NCBI RefSeq assembly: GCF_000737065.1
Contig: NZ_AQRC01000005.1
Span: 176,026-240,025, forward strand
Reading direction: 5' to 3'
DNA length: 64,000 nucleotides
From: Thioclava atlantica
GTDB taxonomy: Bacteria > Pseudomonadota > Alphaproteobacteria > Rhodobacterales > Rhodobacteraceae
Below, in pieces: positions 26,608 through 35,840 of the stretch (position 1 is the first letter of the stretch; every line of letters starts with the position of its first letter). Position numbers and translations under genes: made by a program. Under the pieces are notes generated by a model. It was not told the origin of the DNA, did no database searches, and saw only the letters and a program-made list of their open reading frames with translations.

Positions 26608-28124
26608 TGGATACGGTTCTATCCGGTCTTGCGACCGGCTTTTCGGTCGCGCTCGACCCGTTCAACCTCATGCTCGTGATGGTTGGCTGCTTTGTCGGCA
26701 CATTGATCGGCGCGTTGCCCGGTCTCGGGCCGATCAACGGTGTGGCGATCTTGCTGCCCATCGCCTACGGGCTTGGCTTCGCGCCTGAGTCCGCACTGAT
26801 CTTGCTTGCCGGCATCTACTACGGTGCCGAGTATGGCGGGCGCATCTCGTCCATCCTGCTCAACGTGCCGGGCGACGCGGGCGCAGTCATGACCACCCTC
26901 GACGGCAACCCCATGGCGCGCGCGGGTCAAGCCGGCCGAGCGCTGTCTCTCTCGGCTGTTGCCTCCTTCGCGGGCGGCACTTTCGCGGTAATCCTCATGT
27001 CGCTCTTTGCCCCAGCGCTTGCGGGCTTCGCGGTGACCTTCGGCCCAGCGGACTACGTGGCATTGATGGTCTTCGCATTCGCTTCGCTGGCTTCGTTGGT
27101 CGGCAAGAGCACGGTCAAGACGCTACTGGGCGCGACCATCGGCCTGATGCTCGCGACCATCGGCATCGACGCCAATACCGGCGTGCCGCGCTACACGTTC
27201 GGCCTGCCGGACATCCTTGCCGGTATCGACTTCCTGATCGTTGTCGTCGGCCTCTTCGGCATGGCGGAGCTGCTGACGCTGGTCGAGCACCAGGCCCGCG
27301 GCACCCTCAAGTCGCTGCCGGTGGACAAGAGCTTCGTTCGGATGGCCGATCTGGCGGCGACGAAATGGACCATCGCCCGCGCCTCGGTGATCGGTTTCTT
27401 CATCGGCATCCTCCCCGGCACCGGCGCGTCGGTCGCCTCCGCTGTGGCCTATGGCACGGAGAAGCGGATCAGCGACAAGGATGGGACCTTCGGCACCGGC
27501 GACGTGCGCGGCCTCGCGGCCCCCGAGGCGGCGAATAACGCAGCCGCCGGTGGCTCGATGGTGCCGATGCTGACGCTGGGCATTCCTGGCTCGGGCACCA
27601 CGGCAATCCTGCTGGGAGCGCTCTTGATGTTCAACATCCAGCCGGGCCCGATGATGTTCGCGCAGCGCCCGGAAGTGGCGTGGGGCCTCGTTGCTTCGAT
27701 GTATGTCGGCAATGTCGCGCTGCTGGTGATTAACCTGCCGCTGGTCGGGCTCTTCGCCAGGATGCTGACGATCCCGCAGCATTACCTTACGCCGCTGATC
27801 GCAATCCTCGCGTTCATCGGTATCTACACGATCGTCGGAAATCCGCATGACCTGTTCATGATCACCGGGCTGGGGATATTCGGCTGGTTTCTGCGCAAGC
27901 TCGACTTTTCGTTGGCGCCAATCATCCTCGGTTTCGTGCTTGGCGGGCTTTTCGAAGACAATCTGCGGCGCGCCCTGTCGATCTCCGGCGGCGACTGGAG
28001 CATCCTGTTGTCGAACTGGAAGAGCCTGCTGCTCTACGGTTTGGCGCTCCTGGTCGTGATCCTGCCGCTCTGGCTGGGGCGCCGCGCCCGCGCTGCGGCA
28101 GCGCGCGAAGCCGCAATGCACTAG
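26607..28124 (+). CDS. tctA: Tripartite tricarboxylate transporter large membrane subunit TctA
   Basis: 505 residues, about 11-12 transmembrane segments. Diagnostic sequences: GTLIGALPGLGPINGVAILLP near residue 33, YYGAEYGGRISSILLNVPGD near 75, LPGTGASVASAVAY near 268 and GIPGSGTTAILLGALL near 325, i.e. both TctA glycine/proline-rich loops. Forms the carboxylate channel with TctB. The start at 26607 is fixed by the overlap with the tctB stop; the longer frame upstream is out-of-frame tctB. Confidence 0.95.
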   Translation: MDTVLSGLATGFSVALDPFNLMLVMVGCFVGTLIGALPGLGPINGVAILLPIAYGLGFAPESALILLAGIYYGAEYGGRISSILLNVPGDAGAVMTTLDGNPMARAGQAGRALSLSAVASFAGGTFAVILMSLFAPALAGFAVTFGPADYVALMVFAFASLASLVGKSTVKTLLGATIGLMLATIGIDANTGVPRYTFGLPDILAGIDFLIVVVGLFGMAELLTLVEHQARGTLKSLPVDKSFVRMADLAATKWTIARASVIGFFIGILPGTGASVASAVAYGTEKRISDKDGTFGTGDVRGLAAPEAANNAAAGGSMVPMLTLGIPGSGTTAILLGALLMFNIQPGPMMFAQRPEVAWGLVASMYVGNVALLVINLPLVGLFARMLTIPQHYLTPLIAILAFIGIYTIVGNPHDLFMITGLGIFGWFLRKLDFSLAPIILGFVLGGLFEDNLRRALSISGGDWSILLSNWKSLLLYGLALLVVILPLWLGRRARAAAAREAAMH

Positions 28125-29206
28125 TGCCCGGAATGCTGTTGCGCAACGACTTGCAAGTGGCGGGGCTCACGGGTCTCGCCGCGCTCGGGGGGGCGGCGCT
28201 TGCCGCCCTTCTGGGCATTCCGGCCGGCGCGCTTGTCGGCGCCATGCTGACGGTGGCGATGCTGGCGGCGCTCGGTCAGAACGTCGCTGTGCCGGCCATC
28301 GCGCGCGACCTTGCCTTCCTCGTGATCGGCATATCGCTCGGTGCAGGTGTTGACGCCTCGGTGGTGCCGCATCTGCCGGGCTGGTCGGTGAGCCTGCTCG
28401 GCCTTTCGATGGCGCTCGTGACGACCATGGCGGCGAGCAGCATGCTATTGCGGAAGGTCTTCGGGATCGACTGGCAGACTGCCGTATTGGCGAGTTCGCC
28501 TGGCACAATGTCCAATGCGGTGGCCATCGCCGTGGAAGGGAAAGGTGACGCCTCGGCTGTAATGATGCTGCAATTGATGCGACTGATCATCCTCGTCACG
28601 TTAGTGCCCCCGATTGCATCGTTCCTCGGGGCATCGGACCCGTCGTCTTCCGTGACGCGTTCCGCGATGTCGTTGCTGGCGCTGGTGGGCCTCTTGTTCC
28701 TCGGCCTGCCGCTCGGGCGCTACGCGGGCCGGAAGGGCGTCTCTGCCGCCTGCCTGTTGACTGGCATCCTGCTAAGCGGCCTCTCACATGGCGCTGGTCT
28801 CGTGCATGGCGCGGCTCCGTCGTGGATGATCTTCCTTGGGTTCACTGTCACAGGTGCGGTTCTCGGAACACAGATCAGCAAGGTAGATCTGCGTTTGGCA
28901 ATGAAGCTCGTCGGAGCCGGCGCGGTCGTTGTCGGCATGGCGCTTGGCATGGCGGTCGCCTTTGCGCTGATCATCCGGGCGCTCACCGGCTTTCCCTTGG
29001 GCCAAATCCTAATTGCCTATGCGCCGGGCGGGGTCGAGGCGATGGCCGCAATCGGCCTTGCGCTGGGATATGACCCGGCCTTTGTAGCCGCGCATCACTT
29101 CGCCCGGATCCTCATCCTGCTGGTGCTGGTTCCGGTCTTCCTGTCCCGCAGTCGGAGGCGAGACAATTGGGGGCGCGACAACGACGAGAGCGGTGGGCAG
29201 GCCTAA
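28124..29206 (+). CDS. AbrB-family membrane protein (PF05145 type)
   Basis: 360 residues with about ten transmembrane helices arranged as two repeats of the AbrB-duplication domain (IPAGALVGAMLTVAMLAALG with ARDLAFLVIGISLGAG in repeat 1; a second set with FTVTGAVLGTQISKVD and PLGQILIAYAPGGVEAMAAI). Such proteins are common beside TctCBA operons and are thought to be auxiliary transporters or regulators. GTG 28124 overlaps the tctA stop; ATG 28133 is the alternative start. Confidence 0.82.
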   Translation: MPGMLLRNDLQVAGLTGLAALGGAALAALLGIPAGALVGAMLTVAMLAALGQNVAVPAIARDLAFLVIGISLGAGVDASVVPHLPGWSVSLLGLSMALVTTMAASSMLLRKVFGIDWQTAVLASSPGTMSNAVAIAVEGKGDASAVMMLQLMRLIILVTLVPPIASFLGASDPSSSVTRSAMSLLALVGLLFLGLPLGRYAGRKGVSAACLLTGILLSGLSHGAGLVHGAAPSWMIFLGFTVTGAVLGTQISKVDLRLAMKLVGAGAVVVGMALGMAVAFALIIRALTGFPLGQILIAYAPGGVEAMAAIGLALGYDPAFVAAHHFARILILLVLVPVFLSRSRRRDNWGRDNDESGGQA

Positions 29207-29475
29207 GTTGAACTCCTCCAGTTTTCAATCTTCGAGGCGGCTTCGCCACGCAAGCGTCAAAACCGCGGACCATGGCGGGCTTTTGTCGCGTCTGCAGCGA
29301 TTGGCGACAAACTGCTCCGCCCAAGGAGGCAATCGTGTTACGCTGCCGCAAGTCAAAATGTCCGATCTTTGACCCGCACCGAACACACCACGGAGTTTTG
29401 CGTGGCTTGACATCACTGGGAGTTTGATGGGGCGTATTTCTCTAACGATCCCCCTCAGCGACAAGAGGTGCGAGA
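29207..29475. other. Intergenic region, no gene seen
   Basis: 269 bp between the tct operon and the DUF1330 gene. No convincing reading frame, hairpin or promoter stands out. Confidence 0.35.
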
Positions 29476-29769
29476 ATGGGAGCCTTCATTATCGGCCAGA
29501 TGCAAATTCACAGTCGAGACTGGATGGACGAGTATTTCTCGAAGATACCCGACGTCGTAGAGCAGCATAATGGACAGTTTCTGGCGAGAGGCGGCAACCC
29601 CGAGAACATGGAAGGTGAGAACGCGCTTCCTGATGCTGCGTTCATCATCGAGTTTCCAGACCGCAGTTGTGCCAAAGGTTTTTGGAACTCTCAGGAATTC
29701 CAAGAGCTTGCCACCTTGCGTCGCTCAGGTTCAACGCTCAATGCGATCTTGGTCGATAAATTGGCATAG
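29476..29769 (+). CDS. DUF1330 domain protein
   Basis: A 97-residue protein, normal length for DUF1330. FIIGQMQIHSRDWMDEYFSK, HNGQFLARGG and FPDRSCAKGFWNSQEFQELATLR follow the family pattern, a dimeric ferredoxin-like fold related to antibiotic-biosynthesis monooxygenase barrels. Function unknown. RBS GAGGTGCGAGA precedes ATG. The next gene starts 12 bp later. Confidence 0.85.
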   Translation: MGAFIIGQMQIHSRDWMDEYFSKIPDVVEQHNGQFLARGGNPENMEGENALPDAAFIIEFPDRSCAKGFWNSQEFQELATLRRSGSTLNAILVDKLA

Positions 29770-29781
29770 GATGTCTTGGCA

Positions 29782-30321
29782 ATGACTGCTGTCCTGTCTC
29801 CCTTTTTCGGCGATGAAAAGATACAGGCGCTTCAAAAAGCCAGGGATGAGCAGGTGGCCGAGCTCATGGACATGCCTGGCGCGGTGGTCCACGCCCGCAC
29901 CTTTTCGAGTGATGATCCGGCGCAACTGGGTTGGGACCGGTTACGAAATAGCATGGCCGACGAGGGCATGATCACGCTTCGCGGTGTCGATGCGCAGACG
30001 GTTGAGACTGCGCGCGAAGAGCTGAGCAGCTTCGATCCCAAGCTGCATCTCTGGGACCTGTTCATGGCGGACGCAAATACCATCCGCGACGTCTGCGCAA
30101 AAATAACAGATAGCGGACTTCCGGAGGACCTGTCGCGTGTGCCCGACGAAGCGTTGACTCCGCAGAAAGCTCGCGATGTCCAGTCATTCTTGGCAGATCA
30201 GGGCATTTCTCCCTTCTCGACGGACGCTCTGCTTGGGAAGCTTTTCCCCGCGCGGCTTATCGCTTTGCAGAGTAGCGACGGGCTCAATATCGGGATGCGT
30301 GATACGGCGATCGAATGTTGA
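29782..30321 (+). CDS. Unrecognised protein, probably 3'-truncated
   Basis: About 179 residues from ATG 29782, no family recognised. Mostly helical and acidic (FFGDEKIQALQKARDEQVAEL, MADEGMITLRGVDAQTVETA, DALLGKLFPARLIALQSSDG). After that last motif the sequence (LNIGMRDTAIEC) is the antisense of a LacI-type fragment on the other strand, so the true C-terminus is likely lost at about 30282. Twelve bases behind the DUF1330 gene, perhaps once co-transcribed with it. Confidence 0.5.
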   Translation: MTAVLSPFFGDEKIQALQKARDEQVAELMDMPGAVVHARTFSSDDPAQLGWDRLRNSMADEGMITLRGVDAQTVETAREELSSFDPKLHLWDLFMADANTIRDVCAKITDSGLPEDLSRVPDEALTPQKARDVQSFLADQGISPFSTDALLGKLFPARLIALQSSDGLNIGMRDTAIEC

Positions 30322-30485
30322 AGCCAAAGCGCTCCAAGCCGCACCGAGTTCGGAGCGCTTGCTGCCAATCGGTGGATCGAACGCGTCCAGGTCGTAATGT
30401 TCGAGTCCATCGTCATGGGCGAGCACCGAAATGTCCCGCGGGACCTGAAGCCCGGCTTCCTTCACTGCGGCGTGGGCCGCTCATT
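30282..30485 (-). pseudogene. Fragment of a LacI-family regulator
   Basis: The minus strand reads AAHAAVKEAGLQVPRDISVL, AHDDGLEHYDLDAFDPPIGS and LGAAWSALASTF, the ligand-domain segment of LacI regulators that contains the usual GL.VP.DISV...DD motif. A stop lies just upstream and the downstream end runs into the oppositely oriented truncated gene. No DNA-binding domain remains. Confidence 0.6.
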
Positions 30486-30510
30486 GGCTATGCGAGGTTC
30501 GACAAGGCAA

Positions 30511-30540
30511 CGCTTAGCGTCGACGCCGCAACGCTAAGCG
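30511..30540 (-). terminator. Hairpin downstream of hypE
   Basis: CGCTTAGCG and CGCTAAGCG form a perfect 9-bp stem with a 12-base loop, 17 bp past the hypE stop. There is no T-run, so it is at best a weak terminator or an mRNA-end stabiliser for the hup-hyp transcript. Confidence 0.35.
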
Positions 30541-30556
30541 GCCTGCTTATGCCCCC

Positions 30557-31576
30557 CTAGCAAATACGCGGCAACTGCTCGCCTACCAGCATATCGACGA
30601 TGCGCTGACCGCCGAACGCCGTCGTCATCCGCACCTGTTTGTGCCCCTCGACCGCGCGGCCCACGATCACCGCGCCGGATCCCTCGGGTCTCGCGCGCAT
30701 CGCGGCCAGCGCCGCCTCTGCCTCGGCCTCAGGCACGAAAACCACCAGCCGCCCCTCATTGGCCAGATACAAAGGATCGAGCCCGAGGATTTCGCACATC
30801 CCCACCACCTCGGTGCGCAGCGGCAGCGCGTCCTCGACGATCTCGATGCCGCAGCCCGCGGTTTCCGCAATCTCATTGAGCGCCGAGGCCAACCCACCCC
30901 GCGTCAAGTCGCGCGCGGCCTTCGCGCCCGGCGCTGCGGCCAGCACATCCGCCATAAGATGCCCCAAGGCAGCGCAATCGCTCTCGATCGCGCTCGACAA
31001 CGCCAGATCGCCGCGCGCGGCGAGGATCGTCGCGCCGTGATCGCCCAGCACCCCGTTGACGATCGCCACATCGCCGGGCGCGACCAGCCCTGCGGCCATC
31101 TCGACCCCACTGGGGATCACGCCGACGCCTGCCGTGGTGACGAACACCACGTCACAGGCCCCGCGCCCGACCACTTTGGTATCGCCGGTGACGATCTTCA
31201 CGCCGGCAGCCTCGGCTTCGCGTGCCATCGTCGCCACGATCCGGCGCAACAGCGCGATCTCGGTGCCTTCCTCGATGATGAAGGCCGCCGAGAGCCAGAG
31301 CGGCTTCGCGCCGCCCACCGCCAGATCGTTCACCGTCCCGCAAACCGCGATCTTGCCGATATCGCCGCCCGGAAACTCGATGGGCGTGACGACATAGCTA
31401 TCGGTCGTAAAGGCCAGCCGCGCGCCGGGCTCGGCCAGCGCCTCGGCCTGCAGCCGCGCCTGATCCTCCATGCCGGGCGGCGCGAAGACCGAGGTGAACA
31501 CCTCCTCGATCAGATCCCGCATCGCCTTGCCGCCGCCGCCATGGGCCAGCGTCACCCGCTCGTCGCGCAGAGCCAT
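30557..31576 (-). CDS. hypE: Hydrogenase maturation protein HypE
   Basis: 339 residues. HypE takes the carbamoyl group from HypF onto its C-terminal Cys and dehydrates it to a thiocyanate, the source of the CN ligands. The protein has the AIRS/PurM-like ATP-binding region (LAHGGGGKAMRDLIEEVF; FTTDSYVVTPIEFPGGDIGK; GGAKPLWLS; ARDLTRGGLASALNEIA) and ends in PRIC, the functional C-terminal Cys. Last gene of the hup-hyp series, separated from hypD by 116 bp that carry a repeat element. Confidence 0.97.
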   Translation of the reverse strand: MALRDERVTLAHGGGGKAMRDLIEEVFTSVFAPPGMEDQARLQAEALAEPGARLAFTTDSYVVTPIEFPGGDIGKIAVCGTVNDLAVGGAKPLWLSAAFIIEEGTEIALLRRIVATMAREAEAAGVKIVTGDTKVVGRGACDVVFVTTAGVGVIPSGVEMAAGLVAPGDVAIVNGVLGDHGATILAARGDLALSSAIESDCAALGHLMADVLAAAPGAKAARDLTRGGLASALNEIAETAGCGIEIVEDALPLRTEVVGMCEILGLDPLYLANEGRLVVFVPEAEAEAALAAMRARPEGSGAVIVGRAVEGHKQVRMTTAFGGQRIVDMLVGEQLPRIC

Positions 31577-31593
31577 TCTACCTACCTTCGCCT

Positions 31594-31692
31594 TGGTTCA
31601 AATATCCCCGGGGGAGCGGCAAAGCCGCAGGGGCGGAGCCCCCTCCTCCCTCAATCACTGTCGCCCTCCGGCGACGGGGGCGGAGCCCCGCC
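31594..31692 (-). repeat. Intergenic repeat between hypD and hypE (copy 1)
   Basis: Contains TTGGTTCAAATATCCCCGGG, a GGGGCGGAGCCCC palindrome, CGCCCTCCGGCGACGG and a second GGGGCGGAGCCCC. The same modules recur between hupV and hypF (46437-46536). GC-rich hairpins of this type are scattered in Rhodobacterales genomes. Position within a multigene transcript suggests an effect on mRNA folding or relative expression. Confidence 0.7.
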
Positions 31693-32835
31693 CTACTCCG
31701 CCGGCTCGACGGCGCGCGCGCCGCCATATTGCCAATAGGCCGCACAGGCCCCTTCTGAGCTCACCATCAGCGCACCGAGCGGCATTTCCGGCGTGCAGCC
31801 GCGCCCGAATTGCGGACAGTCCACCGGCTTCGTCCGCCCCGTCATCACCTGCCCGCAGGCGCAACCCTCGGCCTCTTCGACCTCGCGCCGCCCGGTGGCA
31901 TAGCCAATGCCGAACTTCTCCTCGGCGTCATAGGCCTCGTATTGCGCACGGATGCGCAGCCCCGACTTGTCGATCTCGCCCAAGCCGCGCCATTCAAACG
32001 ACGGTCGCGTCTCGTAGACATCGTCAATCGCGGCAAGGCTGACCGGATTGCCATGCTCGGGCACGACGCGGGCATATTGGTTCTCGACCTCGGCGCGGCC
32101 TTCGGCAATCTGACGCAGCACCATCAATACCGATTGCAGCAGATCGAGCGGTTCGAACCCGGCCACTGCAAGCGGCTTACCGTAATCCTGCGCGATGAAA
32201 TCGTAGGGATGGATCCCGATCACCATCGAGACATGACCGGGCCCGATGAAGCCATCGAGGCACATATGCGGATCGTCCAAGAGCGCCTTGATCGGCTCGG
32301 GCACTTTGATGTGGTTGCAGAACACGCTGAAATTGCCTAAGCCTTCGCGCGCGGCCTGCTGGATCGCGAGCGCCGTGGAGGGGGTCGTGGTCTCGAACCC
32401 CAACCCGAAGAACACCACTTCGCGCTCCGGGTTACGGCGCGCCAGCTCCAGCGCGTCGAGCGGCGAATAGACCATGCGGATATCCGCGCCATCGGCCTTC
32501 GCCTGCAGAAGCGATTTCTTCGTGCCCGGCACGCGCATCGCATCGCCGAAAGTGGTGAAGATCACGCCCGGACGCTCGGCGATCTCGATGCATTCATCGA
32601 CCCGCGCGCGCGGCAGGACGCAGACCGGGCAGCCGGGGCCGTGGATGAACTCGATGCCCTCATGGACCAGCTTGTCGAGCCCGTAGCGGAAGATCGAATG
32701 GGTATGCCCGCCGCAGACCTCCATGATGTGGACGGGCTTGTCCTTCGTCGCGCCGATCCGGTCGGCCACCTTGGCGATCTCGGCCAGCAGCACCTTGGCG
32801 GCTTTCGGATCGCGGAATTCGGATGCGAATTTCAT
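31693..32835 (-). CDS. hypD: Hydrogenase maturation protein HypD
   Basis: 380 residues from ATG 32835; the open frame extends upstream through hypC antisense reading but the family start is MKFASEFRD. HypD is the Fe-S scaffold that, with HypC, receives CN and CO for the Fe(CN)2CO unit. Conserved segments: MEVCGGHTHSIFRYGLD, IHGPGCPVCVLP, FFGLGFETTTPS, FIGPGHVSMVIG and C-terminal Cys cluster CACGQV, DCPQFGRGCTPEMPLGALMVS. Five bp behind hypC. Confidence 0.97.
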   Translation of the reverse strand: MKFASEFRDPKAAKVLLAEIAKVADRIGATKDKPVHIMEVCGGHTHSIFRYGLDKLVHEGIEFIHGPGCPVCVLPRARVDECIEIAERPGVIFTTFGDAMRVPGTKKSLLQAKADGADIRMVYSPLDALELARRNPEREVVFFGLGFETTTPSTALAIQQAAREGLGNFSVFCNHIKVPEPIKALLDDPHMCLDGFIGPGHVSMVIGIHPYDFIAQDYGKPLAVAGFEPLDLLQSVLMVLRQIAEGRAEVENQYARVVPEHGNPVSLAAIDDVYETRPSFEWRGLGEIDKSGLRIRAQYEAYDAEEKFGIGYATGRREVEEAEGCACGQVMTGRTKPVDCPQFGRGCTPEMPLGALMVSSEGACAAYWQYGGARAVEPAE

Positions 32836-32840
32836 CTGCC

Positions 32841-33128
32841 TCACTCCCCTGCCAGCGCGGCATCGCCCGCGGCCATCTGTTCCAGCGCCTCCTGCGCTTC
32901 GCCAAGATCGCGCAGCGCTTCCAGCGTCTTTTCGGCCTCGTCCTCGTCGATCAGGCTCATTGCGAAACCGACATGGATCAGCGCCCATTGCCCCACGAGC
33001 CCCTCCAGCGCGCCCTCGGCCACGCAGGCCACATTCACTTCGCGGCGCACGCCCGACACTTCGGCCATCGCCATCTGGCGCGTCTCATCGGTGATCGCCA
33101 CGATCTGGCCCGGAATACCCAAACACAT
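32841..33128 (-). CDS. hypC: Hydrogenase maturation chaperone HypC
   Basis: 95 residues with the obligatory N-terminus [10 protein letters not shown]; Cys2 binds the Fe(CN)2CO precursor in complex with HypD and passes it to the large-subunit precursor. The ATG overlaps the hupR stop by one base. It is distinct from the paralogue HupF (38812-39132), which probably serves HupL under oxygen. Confidence 0.96.
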   Translation of the reverse strand: MCLGIPGQIVAITDETRQMAMAEVSGVRREVNVACVAEGALEGLVGQWALIHVGFAMSLIDEDEAEKTLEALRDLGEAQEALEQMAAGDAALAGE

Positions 33129-34603
33129 CAGTCACTCTCCTCCTCGGTGGCCACCGACGGGTCGGCGATGCCGTAACGATCCAGTTTCGCCCGCAGGCCC
33201 ACGCGCGACAGGCCCAGCTCGGCCGCCGCACGGCTCTTGTTCCAGCGGTTGCGGGTAAGCGTCTCGCGCAGGATGCGCATCTCCATCAGCTCGATCCGGT
33301 CCTTGAGCGTGCCCTCGGCGGTCATCACGTCCTCGGCGGCGCGATCGGCGCCCTCATCCGATGGATCGGCCTGCAGGATGTGGCGCGAGATCAGCTCTGC
33401 GCCCAGCACGTTGTCCTGCGCGAAGATCAGCATCCGCGTGACCTCGTTGGTCAGTTCGCGCAGATTGCCCGGCCAGTCGTAATTCTCCAGAAATTCCAGC
33501 GCCGCCGCCTCGAACCCCATCACCGGCTTGCCGTGGCTCGTCGCGACCTCCGAAAGGATCGCCTGCGCCAGCATCGCCACGTCGCCCCGCCGCGCGCGCA
33601 GCGGCGGGATCGCGATCTCGCCAAGGCTCAACGCATAGTAAAGATCGGTGCGGAACCGCCCCTCGGCGACGCCTGCGCGCAGGTCGCCCGACGCGCCCGC
33701 GATCAGTCGCAGATTGGTCGAGACCGCCTCCTGCCCGCCCACCGGGGTCACGACCCCGTCGCGCAGCATCCGGTGTAGCGCAAGCTGCAATGCCGGGCAC
33801 GCGCCCTCGATCCCGGCCAGATAGAGCGTGCCGCGATCGGCTTTCTGCGCCAGCCCGATCTTGGCCACGCCACCGGGCAGCACGCCGCGCTTGGCGCCGA
33901 ACAGCTCGACCATCGCGAGATCTTCCGGCATGCCGGAAATATTCAATTCGTAGAACGGCTTCTCCGAGCGCAGGGAGCCGTAATGCATCGCGCGGGCCAT
34001 CTGCGTCTTGCCCGTGCCCGGCTCGCCCGTCATGAGCACCGGCACGTCGAAGCTGGCATATTGTCGCGCGAGAGTGACCGCCGCGTTCATCGCGGAATTG
34101 GGCGCGCGCAGGATCGTCTCGAACCCCATCCCCCCGCGCAAGGACCGACGCCGCTTCTCGACCCGCGTCTCGGTGGTCGAGTTAAGGAACCGCATCTCCA
34201 GCGTCAGCCGCTCGTTCTCGCGCGACAGCTGGAACATCCGCGCGGAATTGCGAGCCACCGCCAGAAGCTGCTCGGGATGCCAGGGTTTGGCGATAAACTG
34301 GTGAATGCCCGCATCATTGATCGCGGCCACCATCGAAGCGCTGTCGGTATAGCCGGTGATGACGATGCGCACCGTTTCGGGCCAGCGCTCGCGCACCTCG
34401 GTGAGGAAATCGACCCCCGAGCGGCCGGGCATGCGCTGATCGCAGAAGATCACCTGCACCCATTCCTCTTCGAGCACCGCCATCGCCTCTTCAGCCCCCG
34501 GCGCGGTGAGAATCTCGAACTCGTCCTCGAGCGCCATTTTCATCGCCTGAAGCGAATGGGGCTCGTCATCGACGAGGAGGATGGCCGGGGTCGAGCCGGT
34601 CAT
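33128..34603 (-). CDS. hupR: Hydrogenase response regulator HupR (NtrC family)
   Basis: 491 residues from ATG 34603 (overlaps the hypB stop by 4 bp). Receiver domain with Asp in [13 protein letters not shown] (about 54) and Lys in [11 protein letters not shown]+ domain with Walker [12 protein letters not shown]; Fis-type helix-turn-helix [22 protein letters not shown] at the C-terminus. Where sigma-54 activators have GAFTGA the sequence is [13 protein letters not shown], so the sigma-54 contact loop is absent, as known for R. capsulatus HupR, which works with sigma-70 and activates in the unphosphorylated state. Partner kinase HupT is at 48956-50350. Confidence 0.95.
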   Translation of the reverse strand: MTGSTPAILLVDDEPHSLQAMKMALEDEFEILTAPGAEEAMAVLEEEWVQVIFCDQRMPGRSGVDFLTEVRERWPETVRIVITGYTDSASMVAAINDAGIHQFIAKPWHPEQLLAVARNSARMFQLSRENERLTLEMRFLNSTTETRVEKRRRSLRGGMGFETILRAPNSAMNAAVTLARQYASFDVPVLMTGEPGTGKTQMARAMHYGSLRSEKPFYELNISGMPEDLAMVELFGAKRGVLPGGVAKIGLAQKADRGTLYLAGIEGACPALQLALHRMLRDGVVTPVGGQEAVSTNLRLIAGASGDLRAGVAEGRFRTDLYYALSLGEIAIPPLRARRGDVAMLAQAILSEVATSHGKPVMGFEAAALEFLENYDWPGNLRELTNEVTRMLIFAQDNVLGAELISRHILQADPSDEGADRAAEDVMTAEGTLKDRIELMEMRILRETLTRNRWNKSRAAAELGLSRVGLRAKLDRYGIADPSVATEEESD

Positions 34604-35499
34604 GACGCGGCCTTCCGGTCGAGCCCGTGCTTGAGCCAATCGAGCCAAGCCTGCATCCCCTCGCCCGTGCGGGCCGAGACGCGCAGCACCTCGATCTCCG
34701 GATTCACGCGCTTGATATTGGCCTCGTAGAGGTCGAGATCGACATCGCAATAGGGGGCCAGATCGGTCTTGTTGAGAATCGCGAGACCGGCGGCGGCGAA
34801 CATGTCCGGGTATTTCAGCGGCTTGTCCTCGCCCTCGGTGACCGAGAGGATCGCGACCTTCGCATCCTCGCCCAGATCGAAGGCGGCGGGGCAGACGAGG
34901 TTACCGACATTCTCGATGAACAGCAGCGACCCTTCGGGCAGCGCGAGCCGGTCCAGCGCGGTTTCCACCATGCGCCCGTCGAGGTGGCAGCCTTTGCCGG
35001 TGTTTACCTGAATGGCCTTCGCGCCTGTAGCGCGAATGCGGTCGGCGTCATTCGTCGTCTGCTGGTCGCCCTCGATGACGGCGAGCGGCGCATCGCCCAG
35101 CATCTCGATCGTGCGGCACAGAAGCGTGGTCTTGCCCGAACCGGGAGAGGAGACGAGGTTGGTTGCGAAGATACCCTTCTGCGCCAGTCGCGCCCGGTTC
35201 TTCCCGGCGAAATCGTTATTTTTCGACAGGATATCGGTCTCGATCTCGATCAGACGTTCCTGGCTCATGCCCGGCACTTCGGTGCCTGCCGCCCCAAGGC
35301 CGATATGGATATCGCCGTGGTCGTGGTGGTGGGCGTGATCGTGAGAATGATGACCCTGCGCGGGTGCAGGCGGCGCCGGGGCCGCTTGCGCGAGCACCGC
35401 CAGAGGCGCCGCTTTCGGCGCAGCCTGACCGCTCTTTTCCAGATGGGCGCGGAACTGATCTTCCACGCTATGTCCGCTGCATCCGCACACCGTGCACAT
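34600..35499 (-). CDS. hypB: Hydrogenase nickel-incorporation GTPase HypB
   Basis: 299 residues from ATG 35499. N-terminal MCTVCGCSG (high-affinity nickel Cys motif), an Ala/Pro-rich stretch, then a histidine cluster [16 protein letters not shown] (about 50-65) for nickel storage, and the GTPase with P-loop [43 protein letters not shown] and NKTDLAPY. With HypA it delivers Ni to the large subunit after the iron moiety is in place. Start and stop overlap the neighbouring genes. Confidence 0.97.
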   Translation of the reverse strand: MCTVCGCSGHSVEDQFRAHLEKSGQAAPKAAPLAVLAQAAPAPPAPAQGHHSHDHAHHHDHGDIHIGLGAAGTEVPGMSQERLIEIETDILSKNNDFAGKNRARLAQKGIFATNLVSSPGSGKTTLLCRTIEMLGDAPLAVIEGDQQTTNDADRIRATGAKAIQVNTGKGCHLDGRMVETALDRLALPEGSLLFIENVGNLVCPAAFDLGEDAKVAILSVTEGEDKPLKYPDMFAAAGLAILNKTDLAPYCDVDLDLYEANIKRVNPEIEVLRVSARTGEGMQAWLDWLKHGLDRKAAS

Positions 35500-35840
35500 C
35501 AGAGCACCTCCATATCCTTGATCCGCATCTCCTCGCCGCCCTGCGCGAGCAATTTGCCGCCGCCGCAGTTCGGGCAAGGGTCCAGTCGATGTTCGATTTC
35601 CACAGTCTCCGCGCAATCATAGCAGAGCGCCTTGCCGGGAATGTCGATAATCTGCAATTCCGCACCTTCCGCGGGCGAGCCGCGCATCACCACGTCGAAG
35701 GCGAATTCCAACGCGTGCTTTTCGACGCCTGCGAAGCGTCCGATTTCGAGCCGCAGCGTGGTCACGCGCGAAAAGCTGTTGGCCTTGGCCGCATTCTCGA
35801 TCACGCCGCGGATGCCTTCGGCGATCGACATCTCATGCAT
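35499..35840 (-). CDS. hypA: Hydrogenase nickel-incorporation protein HypA
   Basis: 113 residues, normal length. MHEMSIAEG provides His2, the nickel ligand; the zinc site is formed by CYDCAE and CPNCGG (about 73-94). Works with HypB. Overlaps hupK by 8 bp and hypB by 1 bp. Confidence 0.96.
   Translation of the reverse strand: MHEMSIAEGIRGVIENAAKANSFSRVTTLRLEIGRFAGVEKHALEFAFDVVMRGSPAEGAELQIIDIPGKALCYDCAETVEIEHRLDPCPNCGGGKLLAQGGEEMRIKDMEVL

Noticed and set aside
30466..30556. attachment site at the edge of the hydrogenase cluster
   Set aside because: The inverted CGCTTAGCG repeat has no partner at the far end near 50.4 kb; a hairpin after hypE explains it better.
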